Shown here one piece after another: positions 9,370 through 21,189 of a stretch of 64,000 bases of DNA; position 1 is the stretch's first letter, and each line of letters opens with the position of its first letter. Location of the stretch: positions 8,335,501 through 8,399,500 of the forward strand of contig NC_062242.1 of assembly GCF_905475465.1 (NCBI RefSeq), written 5' to 3'. The notes beneath the pieces were generated by a model. The model saw only the letters and a program-made list of their open reading frames with translations. It ran no database searches and was not told the DNA's origin. The translations under genes were made by a program, and so were the position numbers. This stretch comes from Pieris napi (lineage: Eukaryota > Arthropoda > Insecta > Lepidoptera > Pieridae).

Positions 9370-12300
9370 ATGTCGAAATAACATAAATCAGGCGCAGTCC
9401 CGTCAGCCTTTGTGCTGGAGCTCTTTTGAGAGTGTGTTACGGGGGCTGACCTGAAAGATGTGTTGAAATAACATAAATCAGGCGCAGTCCCGTCAGCCTT
9501 AGTGCTGGAGCTCTTTTGAGAGTGTGTTACGGGTTCTGGCCTGAAAGATATGTTGAAATAACATAAATCAGGCGCAGTCCCGTCAGCCTTAGTGCTGGAG
9601 CTCTTTTGACAGTGTGTTACGGGTGCTGACCTGAAAGATATGTTGAAATAACATAAATCAGGCGCAGTCCCGTCAGCCTTAGTGCTGGAGCTCTTTTGAG
9701 AGTGTGTTACGGGTGCTTACCTGAAAGATATGTTGAAATAATATAAATCAGGCGAAGCCCCGTCAGCCTTAGTGCTGGAGCTCTTTTGAGAGTGTGTTAC
9801 GGGTTCTGGCCTGAAAGATATTTTGAAATAACATAAATCAGGCGCAGTCCCGTCAGCCTTAGTGCTGGAGCTCTTTTGAGAGTGTGTTACGGGTTCTGAC
9901 CTGAAAGATATGTTGAAATAACATAAATCAGGCGAAGCCCCGTCAGCCTTAGTGCTGGAGCTCTTTTGAGAGTGTGTTACGGGTGCCTACCTGAAAGATA
10001 TGTTGAAATAACATAAATCAGGCGCAGTCCCGTCAGCCTTAGTGCTGGAGCTCTTTTGAGAGTGTGTTACGGGTGCCTACCTGAAAGATATGTTGAAATA
10101 ACATCAATCAGGCGCAGGCCTGGCAGCCTTTGTGCTGGAGCTCTTTTGAGAGTGTGTTACGGGTGCTGACCTGAAAGATGTGTTGAAATAACATAAATCA
10201 GGCCTAGCCCCATCAGCCTTTGTGCTGGAGCTCTTTTGAGAGTGTGTTACCTGGGCTGACCTGAAAGATGTGTTGAAATAACATAAATCGGGCCTAGCCC
10301 CGACAGCCTTAGTGCTGGAGCTCTTCTGAGAGTGTGTTACGGATGCTGACCTGAAAGATATGTTGAAATAACATAAATCAGGCGCAGTCCCGTCAGCCTT
10401 AGTGCTGGAGCTCTTTTGAGAGTGTGTTACGGGTGCTGACCTGAAAGATATGTTGAAATAACATAAATCAGGCGCAGTCCCGTCAGCCTTAGTGCTGGAG
10501 CTCTTTTGAGAGTGTGTTACGGGTGCTTACCTGAAAGATATGTCGAAATAACATAAATCAGGCGCAGTCCCGTCAGCCTTAGTGCTGGAGCTCTTTTGAG
10601 AGTGTGTTACGGGGGCTGACCTGAAAGATATGTCGAAATAACATAAATCAGGCGCAGTCCCGTCAGCCTTAGTGCTGGAGCTCTTTTGAGAGTGTGTTAC
10701 GGGGGCTGACCTGAAAGATGTGTTGAAATAACATAAATCAGGCGCAGTCCCGTCAGCCTTAGTGCTGGAGCTCTTTTGAGAGTGTGTTACGGGTGCCTAC
10801 CTGAAAGATATGTTGAAATAACATAAATCAGGCGAAGTCCCGTCGTCCTTAGTGCTGGAGCTCTTTTGAGAGAGTGTTACGGGTTCTGACCTGAAAGATA
10901 TGTTGAAATAACATAAATCAGGCGAAGTCCCGTCAGCCTTAGTGCTGGAGCTCTTTTGAGAGTGTGTTACGGGTGCCTACCTGAAAGATATGTTGAAATA
11001 ACATAAATCAGGCGCAGGCCTGGCAGCCTTTGTGCTGGAGCTCTTTTGAGAGTGTGTTACGGGTGCTGACCTGAAAGATGTGTTTAAATAACATAAATCA
11101 GGCCTAGCCCCGACAGCCTTAGTGCTGGAGCTCTTTTGAGAGTGTGTTACCTGGGCTGACCTGAAAGATGTGTTGAAATAACATAAATCAGGCCTAGCCC
11201 CGACAGCCTTAGTGCTGGAGCTCTTTTGAGAGTGTGTTACGGGTGCTGACCTGAAAGATATGTTGAAATAACATAAATCAGGCGCAGTCCCGTCAGCCTT
11301 AGTGCTGGAGCTCTTTTGAGAGTGTGTTACGGGTGCTGACCTGAAAGATATGTTGAAATAACATAAATCAGGCGCAGTCCCGTCAGCCTTAGTGCTGGAG
11401 CTCTTTTGAGAGTGTGTTACGGGTTCTGGCCTGAAAGATATGTTGAAATAACATAAATCAGGCGCAGCCCCGTCAGCCTTAGTGCATGAGCTCTTTTGAG
11501 AGTGTGTTACGGGTGCCTACCTGAAAGATATGTTGAAATAACATAAATCAGGCGCAGACCCGTCAGCCTAAGTGCTGGAGCTCTTTTGAGAGTGTGTTAC
11601 GGGTTCTGGCCTGAAAGATATGTTGAAATAACATAAATCAGGCGCAGTCCCGTCAGCCTTAGTGCTGGAGCTCTTTTGAGAGTGTGTTACGGGTTCTGGC
11701 CTGAAAGATGTGTTGAAATAACATAAATCAGGCGCAGTTCTGTCAGCTTTAGTGCTGGAGCTCTTTTGAGAGTGTGTTACGGGTGCTGACCTGAAAGATA
11801 TGTTGAAATAACATAAATCAGGCGCAGTCCCGTCAGCCTTAGTGCTGGAGCTCTTTTGAGAGTGTGTTACGGGTGCTTACCTGAAAGATATGTTGAAATA
11901 ATATAAATCAGGCGCAGCCCCGTCAGCCTTAGTGCTGGAGCTCTTTTGAGAGTGTGTTACGGGTTCTGGCCTGAAAGATATGTTGAAATAACATAAATCA
12001 GGTGAAGCCCCGTCAGCCTTAGTGCTGGAGCTCTTTTGAGAGTGTGTTACGGTTGCCTACCTAAAAGATATATTGAAATAACATAAATCAGGCGCAGTCC
12101 CGTCAGCCTTAGTGCTGGAGCTCTTTTGAGAGTGTGTTACGGGTTCTGGCCTGAAAGATATGTTGAAATAACATAAATCAGGCGCAGTCCCATCAGCCTT
12201 AGTGCTGGAGCTCTTTTGAGAGTGTGTTACGGGTGCCTACCTGAAAGATATATTGTAATAACATAAATCAGGCGCAGTCCCGTCAGCCTTAGTGCTGGAG

Positions 12301-14017
12301 CTCTTTTGAGAGTGTATTACGGGTTCTGGCCTGAAAGATATGTTGAAATAATATAAATCAGGCGAAGCCCCGTCAGCCTTAGTGCTGGAGCTCTTTTGAG
12401 AGTCTGTTACGGGTGCTGACCTAAATGATATGTTGAAATAACATAAATCAGGCGAAGCCCCGTCAGCCTTAGTGCTGGAGCTCTTTTGAGAGTGTGTTAC
12501 GGGTTCTGGCCTGAAAGATATGTTGAAATAACATAAATCAGGCGCAGTCCCGTCAGCCTTAGTGCTGGAGCTCTTTTGAGAGTGTGTTACGGGTTCTGGC
12601 CTGAAAGATATGTTGAAATAACATAAATCAGGCGCAGTGCCGTCAGCCTTATTGCTGGAGCTCTTTTGAGAATGTGTAACGGGTTCTGACCTGAAAGATA
12701 TGTTGAAATAACATAAATCAGGCGCAGTCCCGTCAGCCTTAGTGCTGGAGCTCTTTTGAGAGTGTGTTACGGGTTCTGGCCTGAAAGATATATTGAAATA
12801 ACATAAATCAGGTGAAGCCCCGTCAGCCTTAGTGCTGGAGCTCTTTTGAGAGTGTGTTACGGGTGCCTACCTAAAAGATATATTGAAATAACATAAATCA
12901 GGCGAAGCCCCGTCATCCTTAGTGCTGGAGCTCTTTTGAGAGTGTGTTACGGGTTCTGGCCTGAAAGATATGTTGAAATAACATAAATCAGGCGCAGTCC
13001 CGTCAGCCTTAGTGCTGGAGCTCTTTTGAGAGTGTGTTACGGGTGCCTACCTGAAAGATATGTTGAAATAACATAAATCAGGCGCAGTCCCGTCAGCCTT
13101 AGTGCTGGAGCTCTTTTGAGAGTGTGTTACGGGTTCTGGCCTGAAAGATATGTTGAAATAACATAAATCAGGCGAAGCCCCGTCAGCCTTAGTGCTGGAG
13201 CTCTTTTGAGAGTCTGTTACGGGTGCTGACCTAAAAGATGTGTTGAAATAACATAAATCAGGCCTAGCCCCGACAGCCTTAGTGCTGGAGCTCTTTTGAG
13301 AGTGTGTTACCTGGGCTGACCTGAAAGATGTGTTGAAATAACATAAATCAGGCCTAGCCCCGACAGCCTTAGTGCTGGAGCTCTTTTGAGAGTGTGTTAC
13401 GGGTGCTGACCTGAAAGATGTGTTGAAATAACATAAATCAGGCGCAGTCCCGTCAGCCTTAGTGCTGGAGCTCTTTTGAGAGTGTGTTACGGGTGCCTAC
13501 CTGAAAGATATGTTGAAATAACATAAATCAGGCGAAGTCCCGTCGTCCTTAGTGCTGGAGCTCTTTTGAGAGAGTGTTACGGGTTCTGACCTGAAAGATA
13601 TATTGAAATAACATAAATCAGGCGAAGTCCCGTCAGCCTTAGTGCTGGAGCTCTTTTGAGAGTGTGTTACCTGGGCTGACCTGAAAGATGTGTTGAAATA
13701 ACATAAATCAGGCCTAGCCCCGACAGCCTTAGTGCTGGAGCTCTTTTGAGAGTGTGTTACGGGTGCTGACCTGAAAGATGTGTTGAAATAACATAAATCA
13801 GGCGCAGTCCCGTCAGCCTTAGTGCTGGAGCTCTTTTGAGAGTGTGTTACGGGTGCCTACCTGAAAGATATGTTGAAATAACATAAATCAGGCGCAGTCC
13901 CGTCAGCCTTAGTGCTGGAGCTCTTTTGAGAGTGTGTTACGGGGGCTGACCTGAAAGATATGTCGAAATAACATAAATCAGGCCTAGCCCCGACAGCCTT
14001 AGTGCTGGTGCTCTTTT
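9370..14017. repeat. 90-bp satellite array, block 2 (about 51-52 units)
   Basis: This continues block 1 in the same phase and orientation. Marker variant GTTACCTGGGCTGAC begins at 10246, 11146, 13306 and 13666 (and at 5587 in block 1), at spacings of exactly 10, 24 and 4 units. An ordered run of subtypes seen at about 5230-5900 in block 1 recurs at about 10800-11400 and, rearranged, at 13200-13960. Unit length is held at 90 bp almost without exception. Array growth by unequal exchange or duplication of multi-unit blocks is inferred. Confidence 0.97.
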
Positions 14018-14150
14018 ATGAGTATTACGGGCGCTGTGCCGAATGATGTGTTCTGTGAACACATATCAGGCGCAGGCCTGACAGCCATTTAATTATTTCA
14101 ATTTCATTATATTTATGCAACGAAGTGTGAATAAATAAATAAAGAGTTGT
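14018..14150 (+). repeat. Terminal divergent satellite unit joined to a family C LINE 3' tail
   Basis: The last unit carries GGGCGCTGTGCC and the perfect hairpin TGTGTTC-TGT-GAACACA (14047-14063), then ATCAGGCGCAGG. From about 14090 it continues into TTAATTAT..TTCAATTT..ATGCAACGAAGTGT and AATAAATAAATAAA. The reverse complement of 53870-53980 has the same tail, including GCAACGAAGTGT and the AATAAAT run, downstream of its own hairpin. So the array ends within what looks like a LINE 3'UTR. A polyadenylation-like AATAAA is present. Confidence 0.6.
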
Positions 14151-14990
14151 AGTCCCAATTATTATAAATATTAATTTAACTTAAAATTTGATAATTGCCA
14201 TTCAATACGAACTAAATAATATATCTAAAAAATACACATCGAACCTCCTCCTTAGTTCGTATATTTCAACGGTAATATATTAACTAATGGTGTATGTCTA
14301 TCTATTATGTTTTTTAATGGATGGTGTAGGCAGATTTGTAAAAAATGAAATGTAATTTACTAATACGAATACTCTCAGATTAAATCTTAGACATTTGTTT
14401 AAGTCTGTTTTGTCAACAAATTGTAACAAATAGATAGATATATCATTATATAGTAAGAATATTAAAAAAAACTTTGTGTATCAAATTCCATTCTTAAATA
14501 GTATTTAGTTAATAACTTATTCCATATTGAATATTAAGATATTAAAATATAATTGACTAAAAGATCGTAGCCGTATAATATAGTTTCTCTACATTTTATT
14601 TGTTGTAAAAAAAATAAAAAACATTAATTTGACCAACCGGCTAAACAGATTTAATTAAAATTTTGAAAATCGTTTAAGTTCTTTGAGCTCGTGTGCGTTA
14701 TCGTTTAAACGGAATTACCTACGAATCAGATTGTCTATGTCTACTATGCATTTCCCAAAAAGCCTATAATCTAGTTGTATCTGAGATAAGCGTTTACTTT
14801 AAACTATATGAGATCGAGCCCGATTCACAACAACATTTAGACGGTATAAAAAATTGTAGTGTTTCTGTTTTGTAATTGTATTTCCTTTCTTTAACACTAG
14901 ATGAAAAGGATTTTAAAATTTGTACTGTGGTGTAGCCCTTCAGGCATGAAGGTTTAGTTTTTATTTTTTAATAACCTAAAATATAAATTA
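14151..14990. other. No gene seen
   Basis: Very AT-rich sequence. The open frame at 14693-14875 has no recognisable domain or conserved pattern and is not called. Confidence 0.5.
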
Positions 14991-15320
14991 AAAAAACGTG
15001 TGTGTACTTATGTATACGCAGCGAAGCACGAAGTTATACTTCTTTGGCGTAACAAGATAAAAATCTTTTCAAAATTCTATTCTACCTTTGTAGAAAAAAA
15101 CGACACTAACAATAGAAAAAAGGTATTGAATACATTAAAAGTTTTATTTTAACGCATTATCTAGTTAAATAAAGCTTATTTAAATATCACAATAAACTAA
15201 AATGTTGAGCTATGATATAAATGATAGCTAACTTCAGGGTATCGGTTTTTTGTGACGTATCGTAAAAATTCACTCTAATTATTGTTCCCTAACGCGCCAA
15301 AAGAAGTACCTATAACTTCA
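14991..15320. mobile_element. MITE-like family P, copy 1 (diverged)
   Basis: Starts with GTGTGTACTTATGTATACGC and then GAAGTTATACTTCTTTGGCG. It ends with AACGCGCCAAAAGAAGTACC and TATAACTTC, an inverted form of the subterminal block. The copies at 40671-41053 (same orientation) and 61172-61518 (opposite) share both ends and are closer to each other than to this one. No ORF. Confidence 0.6.
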
Positions 15321-17030
15321 AAAAGTAAAAAAATCTAATTTTACAACTGTGGTGAGCCCCCATCCTTGAGAGAATAGTACCAGAGCCCAACTGAACCGCT
15401 CAGTATTCCGCGCGAATATTCGATTAGGCAAACAGAATAGTGAAAAGACTACTCAATGTACACTTTGAACAGTTCGACACTCGTGTAAATGTGTTCACTG
15501 CTATTTAAATAACATAAAGATTCACTTCTTATGTTCGCTTTCCGATAAGTTTTAGCTCATATTTGCATTAAATCAAAATTGAAAGGAGTATTTTTTATTC
15601 GTTTTATATATTATAAATTAGTAAATACACTATTTAAATTTGGACCTGCCATGCCATTCTGTTAATTGTATTGTTAATTATAATTATTCTTGACATAACG
15701 ACAGAAGTAATGATTCCTACAAACAAGTATATATTGTTTATAATAACATTTACTTTAGTTTTTGGTTCGGTACGTTTATGAAAAGTCTGATTATTAAATC
15801 TCAACCGTAAAACGAATCTAGTCACTAGTTAATTAATTAGTGAAATTCACTTCGTGTGTCCAAACGTGACGTTACCATTAACAACTTTGTATTTTATTAG
15901 ATACGTTTATCGAAACATAACTCTTATTAGAATTAAAATAAAGTCTAAAGTTGTCCAAATAAAATTGTATTTGGAGTGACAGGGTACAGTTAGTAATTAT
16001 TTCGAAAAGTCTAGCACGACGGAATGTCCCAGAGAAAGTTCCGAACTACAAACAATGCATATTCCCAATTTCACAGTTGGCGATTGAGTGTTAAATTTTA
16101 ATTATAAGTTAGTAGATTTTATTTTTGGTTACTCGAGCACCAGACATTGTGGAGCGTGATTTAATATTTCCACTAAACAAGCAAACAAGCAGATTAATTT
16201 AAAAAGTTGTCCGGGTCGTGATTGGTTTTTATACGAAGTTAAAATCGGTGAAGCGGTTTAATAATAAAAATGTACAGAAGTGTGTTACATTTTTCTATGT
16301 TCAAACATCCACGTAGTATCCTAAATCAATTGATTAGCCCAGTACAGCTTGGGGACGATCTTTGTAATTTTTCAACTTTATTTTATTTTGGTACCGACTT
16401 ACCAAACCGAAACAATATTGTTTCATCGGATATTTTTCGCGTTGAGATGTAATGTTGACATATTTCAGGCACTATATTTGAAAAAAAACCAGCTGGGCCT
16501 CCGATTTCTGTATCTGTTTTGTGATAATTTGCTTTTTTTGATACATCTCCTGTGCAACTTATAAGCGGAATTGCGGATATAACGGTACAATGTTTGATGC
16601 AAAAGCATATGAAAATAGTATAGAATGGCTCTGGAAGTATAATATATGAACTATTGTTGTTTGTAATATTAATTTAATAATTAATTTATGAATGCTGTTA
16701 TTAATGTATTTAAATTTGGAATATTACATTGTCTTATAGCTTGTGTTCATTTCTATTGTTCCATTTTTGAAATTTGATTAATTCGTTAAATATTAAAAAA
16801 AAATATTTTCATGGTAAAGGATAAATCATGTAATAGTGCCCGATTTACACGATTATTAGGTTGAAATACAGAAAGTTGAATTCCGGGAGTCATGAACTAG
16901 CTGACAAAGTAAACCCACAACGGGATCGAAACAATGCGAACTTCGCGTATCACCAATTATCGAACGTGCTCACTAACGACAAACGAGTAACGACTCGAAT
17001 GTCGTTACGCTTCAGTGATATGATTACGAA
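15321..17030. other. No gene seen
   Basis: AT-rich unique-looking DNA. Overlapping small frames at 16270-16564 lack recognisable domains. A short GC-richer patch lies at 15355-15430. Nothing here can be supported as a gene. Confidence 0.5.
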
Positions 17031-18840
17031 GGGCAGCCTGTGCGTCCACCACCGGGTGCTGAGTGTCCCGGTGTTGGACGCCCAGAGGGGGATTCTCCAC
17101 CGCGAACGCGTGTGGTAGATTAGATTATAGAATAGATTCTCTTTTTTCTGCACCTTCATATTTCATATGGGGAGGGGGGGATGGGCTCCGGGAGTCTCTC
17201 ACCGCACGAAACGCGAGTGCAATAAGGCGAACCTATTGCATCACTTCACGCCGGTTTTCTAAGACACAGTGATACTGCCCCGGTCGTGCCTGCCCATTTG
17301 GCTGAAGCCCGAAGGCAACAGCATGGCACTCCCACTAGGAAGGGGTTGACTGATTGCGCTGATGAAATAACCTCTGTCACTGGTTATTTCACCAGTGGGC
17401 GATGGGGTCGTCACGTCCCGACGCCAAAATATTAATTAATTAAATGAAATCGAATCGAATCGAATCGAATCGAATAGAATAGAATAGAATAGAATAGAAT
17501 AGAATAGAATAGAATAGAATAGAATAGAATAGAATAGAATAGAATAGAATAGAATAGAATAGAATAGAATAGAATAGAATAGAATAGAATATAATAGAAT
17601 ATAATATAATATAATATAATATAATATAATAGAATAGAATAGAATAGAATAGAATAGAATAGAATAGAATAGAATAGAATAGAATAGAATAGAATAGAAT
17701 AGAATAGAATAGAATAGAATAGAATAGAATAGAATAGAATAGAATAGAATAGAATAGAATAGAATAGAATAGAATAGAATAGAATAGAATAGAATAGAAT
17801 AGAATAGAATAGAATAGAATAGAATAGAATAGAATAGAATAGAATAGAATAGAATAGAATAGAATAGAATAGAATAGAATAGAATAGAATAGAATAGAAT
17901 AGAATAGAATAGAATAGAATAGAATAGAATAGAATAGAATAGAATAGAATAGAATAGAATAGAATAGAATAGAATAGAATAGAATAGAATAGAATAGAAT
18001 AGAATAGAATAGAATAGAATAGAATAGAATAGAATAGAATAGAATAGAATAGAATAGAATAGAATAGAATAGAATAGAATAGAATAGAATAGAATAGAAT
18101 AGAATAGAATAGAATAGAATAGAATAGAATAGAATAGAATAGAATAGAATAGAATAGAATAGAATAGAATAGAATAGAATAGAATAGAATAGAATAGAAT
18201 AGAATAGAATAGAATAGAATAGAATAGAATAGAATAGAATAGAATAGAATAGAATAGAATAGAATAGAATAGAATAGAATAGAATAGAATGGGATAGGAT
18301 AGGATAGGATAGGATTCCCCCCCTCCGCGGATGGATTTACCCGCGGCTCCTAGGCTCGTCGTGCCGGGGGGGCCCAGTACCTGAAGCGACCACAGCAATG
18401 CCGTCGCAAAGGGGAAGCGAAAAAGAGGTTATACAGGCTCTGGAGAGGGCATCAGCGCCCAGCGGAGATGAGTCCGCTAGTCCCTGGCAAGCTGGAGAGA
18501 TCATTTGATCTCAAAGGTGAGGCTGAGGGACCTTTGCTTTGACCTGGGCTTCGGATGCTCTCGACTCTTTCTTTCTCAACAAACATGCGGTGCAGATGTA
18601 TGTATGTTCTGGGGGGCAAAACAGCATTCTTTGGTGATATGGTCAGCGTATGGTGGAGGACGCTTGACGCACGATTGGAGGAGAGGCCTAATTGGGCAAT
18701 AAGAGGAAGGAAACCTTGATACAAAAATCCCCTAACGTTCGGCGCTGATGAACGTGGCGTCGGACACCTAATCCCCTCTTTATGAGGAATTGAGGTCGTT
18801 GGCGGGCAGGTCAATGCCTAGCGCCAAAAAAAAACGCGTC
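17031..18840 (-). mobile_element. 5' portion of a family A LINE, 3' truncated
   Basis: 17031-17340 matches the 5' leader and first codons of the element at 5969-9369: ACGAAGGGCAGCCTGTGCGT through CTCCCACTAGGA. It has small deletions and a frame-breaking change near 17118. Instead of stopping there, the sequence continues 5' through about 110 bp of GC-rich leader, the pentanucleotide array at 17455-18315, and about 520 bp of GC-rich non-coding DNA up to about 18840. I infer that this shows the longer 5'UTR missing from the other copy. The RT body is absent. An alternative is a chance junction of two different elements at 17340. Confidence 0.6.
17445..18315. repeat. Pentanucleotide array (AGAAT)n, about 840 bp
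   Basis: Starts as (CGAAT)n at 17446-17474, becomes almost pure (AGAAT)n to 18290, and ends as (GGATA)n at 18291-18315. An ATAAT variant cluster sits at 17590-17630. As 5 is not a multiple of 3, every frame repeats after 15 bp, so the open frame on the minus strand (17436-18398) is a product of composition and not a gene. Confidence 0.97.
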
Positions 18841-19156
18841 CCCGGATAAATAAAATTGGTGTAAAAAATTAATAGTTATAAATATCTACATAGGAAGTTG
18901 GCTTTAAATGTTTAAATAGATAAATATTAAATACTGATTTAAATCATAAAGCCGTAAAATATCTTTTTGGCGTTTATTAAAATATAAACCTTTTAAGAAC
19001 GTCTCACAGCGAGCCGAGAGCGGCTGTAAATCCAAGAGTTCATATTTTACTTTTACATCGTTTTTGTTTGTGTCATTAGCTGCATAGATAATAGATTCGA
19101 GATATTATATATAGCCCGAAGTTATTTAATTCGCTAAATTAATATTGACGACATAA
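18841..19156. other. No feature seen
   Basis: AT-rich spacer between two family A pieces. A small GC-rich patch near 19005-19035 has no recognisable identity. Confidence 0.5.
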
Positions 19157-19819
19157 TTTTTTTTTTTTTTTATAGAACGGGGGGCAAACGGGCAGGAGGC
19201 TCACCTGATGTTAAGTGATACCGCCGCCCATGGACACTCTCAATGCCAGAGGGCTCGCGAGTGCGTTGCCGGCCTTTTAAGAATTGGTACGCTCTTTTCT
19301 TGAAGGACCCTAAGTCGAATTGGTTCGGAAATACTTAAGTGGGCAGTACAATACGGGTGGAATTTCGTATTCTGTCTCGACGTCCGATGATGAAATTCAG
19401 CTGCAGGTATTAATCCGAACCACTCCTCTGAACACTCTCCATGGTAAATGCGGTAGAAGATGCAGAGTGACCCCACATCTCTACGCAACGCCAAAGGATC
19501 AAGCCGCTCGGAGAGGGATTGGTCGTCGACGATTCGAACCGCTCTGCGTTGTATACGGTCAAGTGGAAGGAGCTGGTACTGGGGAGTCCCCGCCCAGAGG
19601 TGAGAGCAGTACTCCATGTGGGGCCGAATTTGCGCTTTATATAGTTGCATGCGGTGGCCCGGAGTGAGCACACCAAGCTTTTTGGAGGCTAATTTAGCCT
19701 TTCCCTCCAAGTGACCGCGAAACTGAACGTCGTTTGATATGTCAACGCCAAGTATTCCAATGCTGGCTGAGGCTTTAAGAAGAGTGTTTTCGAAAAGAGG
19801 AGTAGCGACAAAGGTAGTA
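19157..19819 (-). pseudogene. Family A LINE, 5'-truncated 3' copy
   Basis: Poly(A) tail (as T) at 19157-19171, then on the minus strand the C-terminal region of the family A ORF. Its translation starts near FVATPLFE and keeps GILGVDIS, HMEYCSHLWAG and DRIQRRAVRIV. A 7-residue deletion removes SKARRYF of the intact copy, and a further deletion with a frame change lies after HHRTSRQNTK. The frame again closes with TA(A) at the poly(A) junction. The 5' truncation point at 19819 abuts a perfect palindrome. Confidence 0.9.
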
Positions 19820-19848
19820 GTTAATTTCACATAATATGTGAAATTAAC
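19820..19848. repeat. 29-bp perfect palindrome at the LINE 5' junction
   Basis: GTTAATTTCACAT - AAT - ATGTGAAATTAAC: 13-bp arms around a 3-bp loop. It is followed at once by a further direct copy TGTGAAATTAAC. It starts at the base after the truncated LINE. Confidence 0.85.
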
Positions 19849-19859
19849 TGTGAAATTAA

Positions 19860-21189
19860 CTGTTTACATGTATCCAAATTCGAAACATTCTGTTTCAGTA
19901 TTATGACATGAATTTAAAACACCGCGCATATGTTATCTGCAATTAAGTAAAACATTATTATCGACTGCTGTGATGGCACTACGGCTACTTCAAAGTCCGC
20001 AACTATTTTTGATACAATGGTTACTTTGAGATGTACATTTGAAATAAATTTTGGTTATTTTATTTAAAATCAACCTTTGAATTAAATAAATCGCTCGCCG
20101 CTACGCTTTCCTGAGCGCATGCCCGTATTCATAACAATGCTTAGAAAAATTATTTGCTATGAACCGTAGCATCCTTTACCCTCTATGGGCTCTACGATAC
20201 AACGAGATTTACTTAATTACAAACAGTACCTATATAAAATCAATTACTCTAGCTTGGTGGTTTTTTATATATATTTTTATTTGTTACCAAACAAAACAAT
20301 TATATCTCTACAGAGTATAAAATGTTCCATTTGTACGCTTTGATCTTCTAAAATACACTTTCTACTAACTAGTATTCCATATTAATTATAAAAAATGCAT
20401 TTATTAACTATACTAATTTTTTCTTTAACAGTAGTAGTAATACTAAAATCATTCCTTTACACGTAACGTTTAAGACACATATGGCAAAAAACCTACATCT
20501 CTGGTGAACATTTTACCAACACAAATATGGAAATATGTATGTATTGCTTGAATTATTAGCCATAAATATGTATGATCTGAAAAAATGGAAGATTTAATGA
20601 ATGCAACATGGAAACAATTTGACTGATATATAAATCACGTATCTCCATACCAAGTAAGCAATCTGACAGATGCTCAATCTTTTCTAGCATTAAAAAACGC
20701 CACAACCAAGTCACCTTTTTAATTATATTCAACTGTGAGCGATAAACAATTTCGTATGAGAATATTGGAGTTTACTCCTTAAGAAACGATTATAATTAAA
20801 AATATAAATATAATATATGGAAATTATAAATATAAATGATTTATCAATATATGCGTCGTAAAAACTATCATATCTACGTATATAGCAGAGCTTGCGTGGT
20901 ACGGAGGGGGCCAAAGTTTACGATAGAAACCGTCACGTAATTCTCTAGTTTTTCTTTCTAAATTGTTAAAACTAACATTATATTTAAGAGATTTTCTTTC
21001 AAACTGTACGTCGTATATCTTGTGAGCTTATTGCAATGTTGGTACAAGAATCTTTTAGCTGACACTTTGAGTTAAACTTGTTTTATTTTAATAGGTTGGT
21101 GTCATGACACCTTGGGTGAAAAAGCCTTTAAAATTTATATATTATACTATTGATAGACACGTTTTCATTGCTTAAAGTATATTATGTGT
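19860..21189. other. No gene seen
   Basis: AT-rich DNA. The short minus frame at 20729-20914 is low-complexity and unsupported. Confidence 0.5.

Noticed and set aside
4161..14017. CRISPR-like regular repeats
   Set aside because: Units are contiguous 90-bp satellite copies with no unique spacers, in a eukaryotic transposon-rich context.
17436..18398. 320-codon open frame rich in FYSIL repeats
   Set aside because: It is the translation of a pure AGAAT pentanucleotide tract; its openness follows from the repeat.
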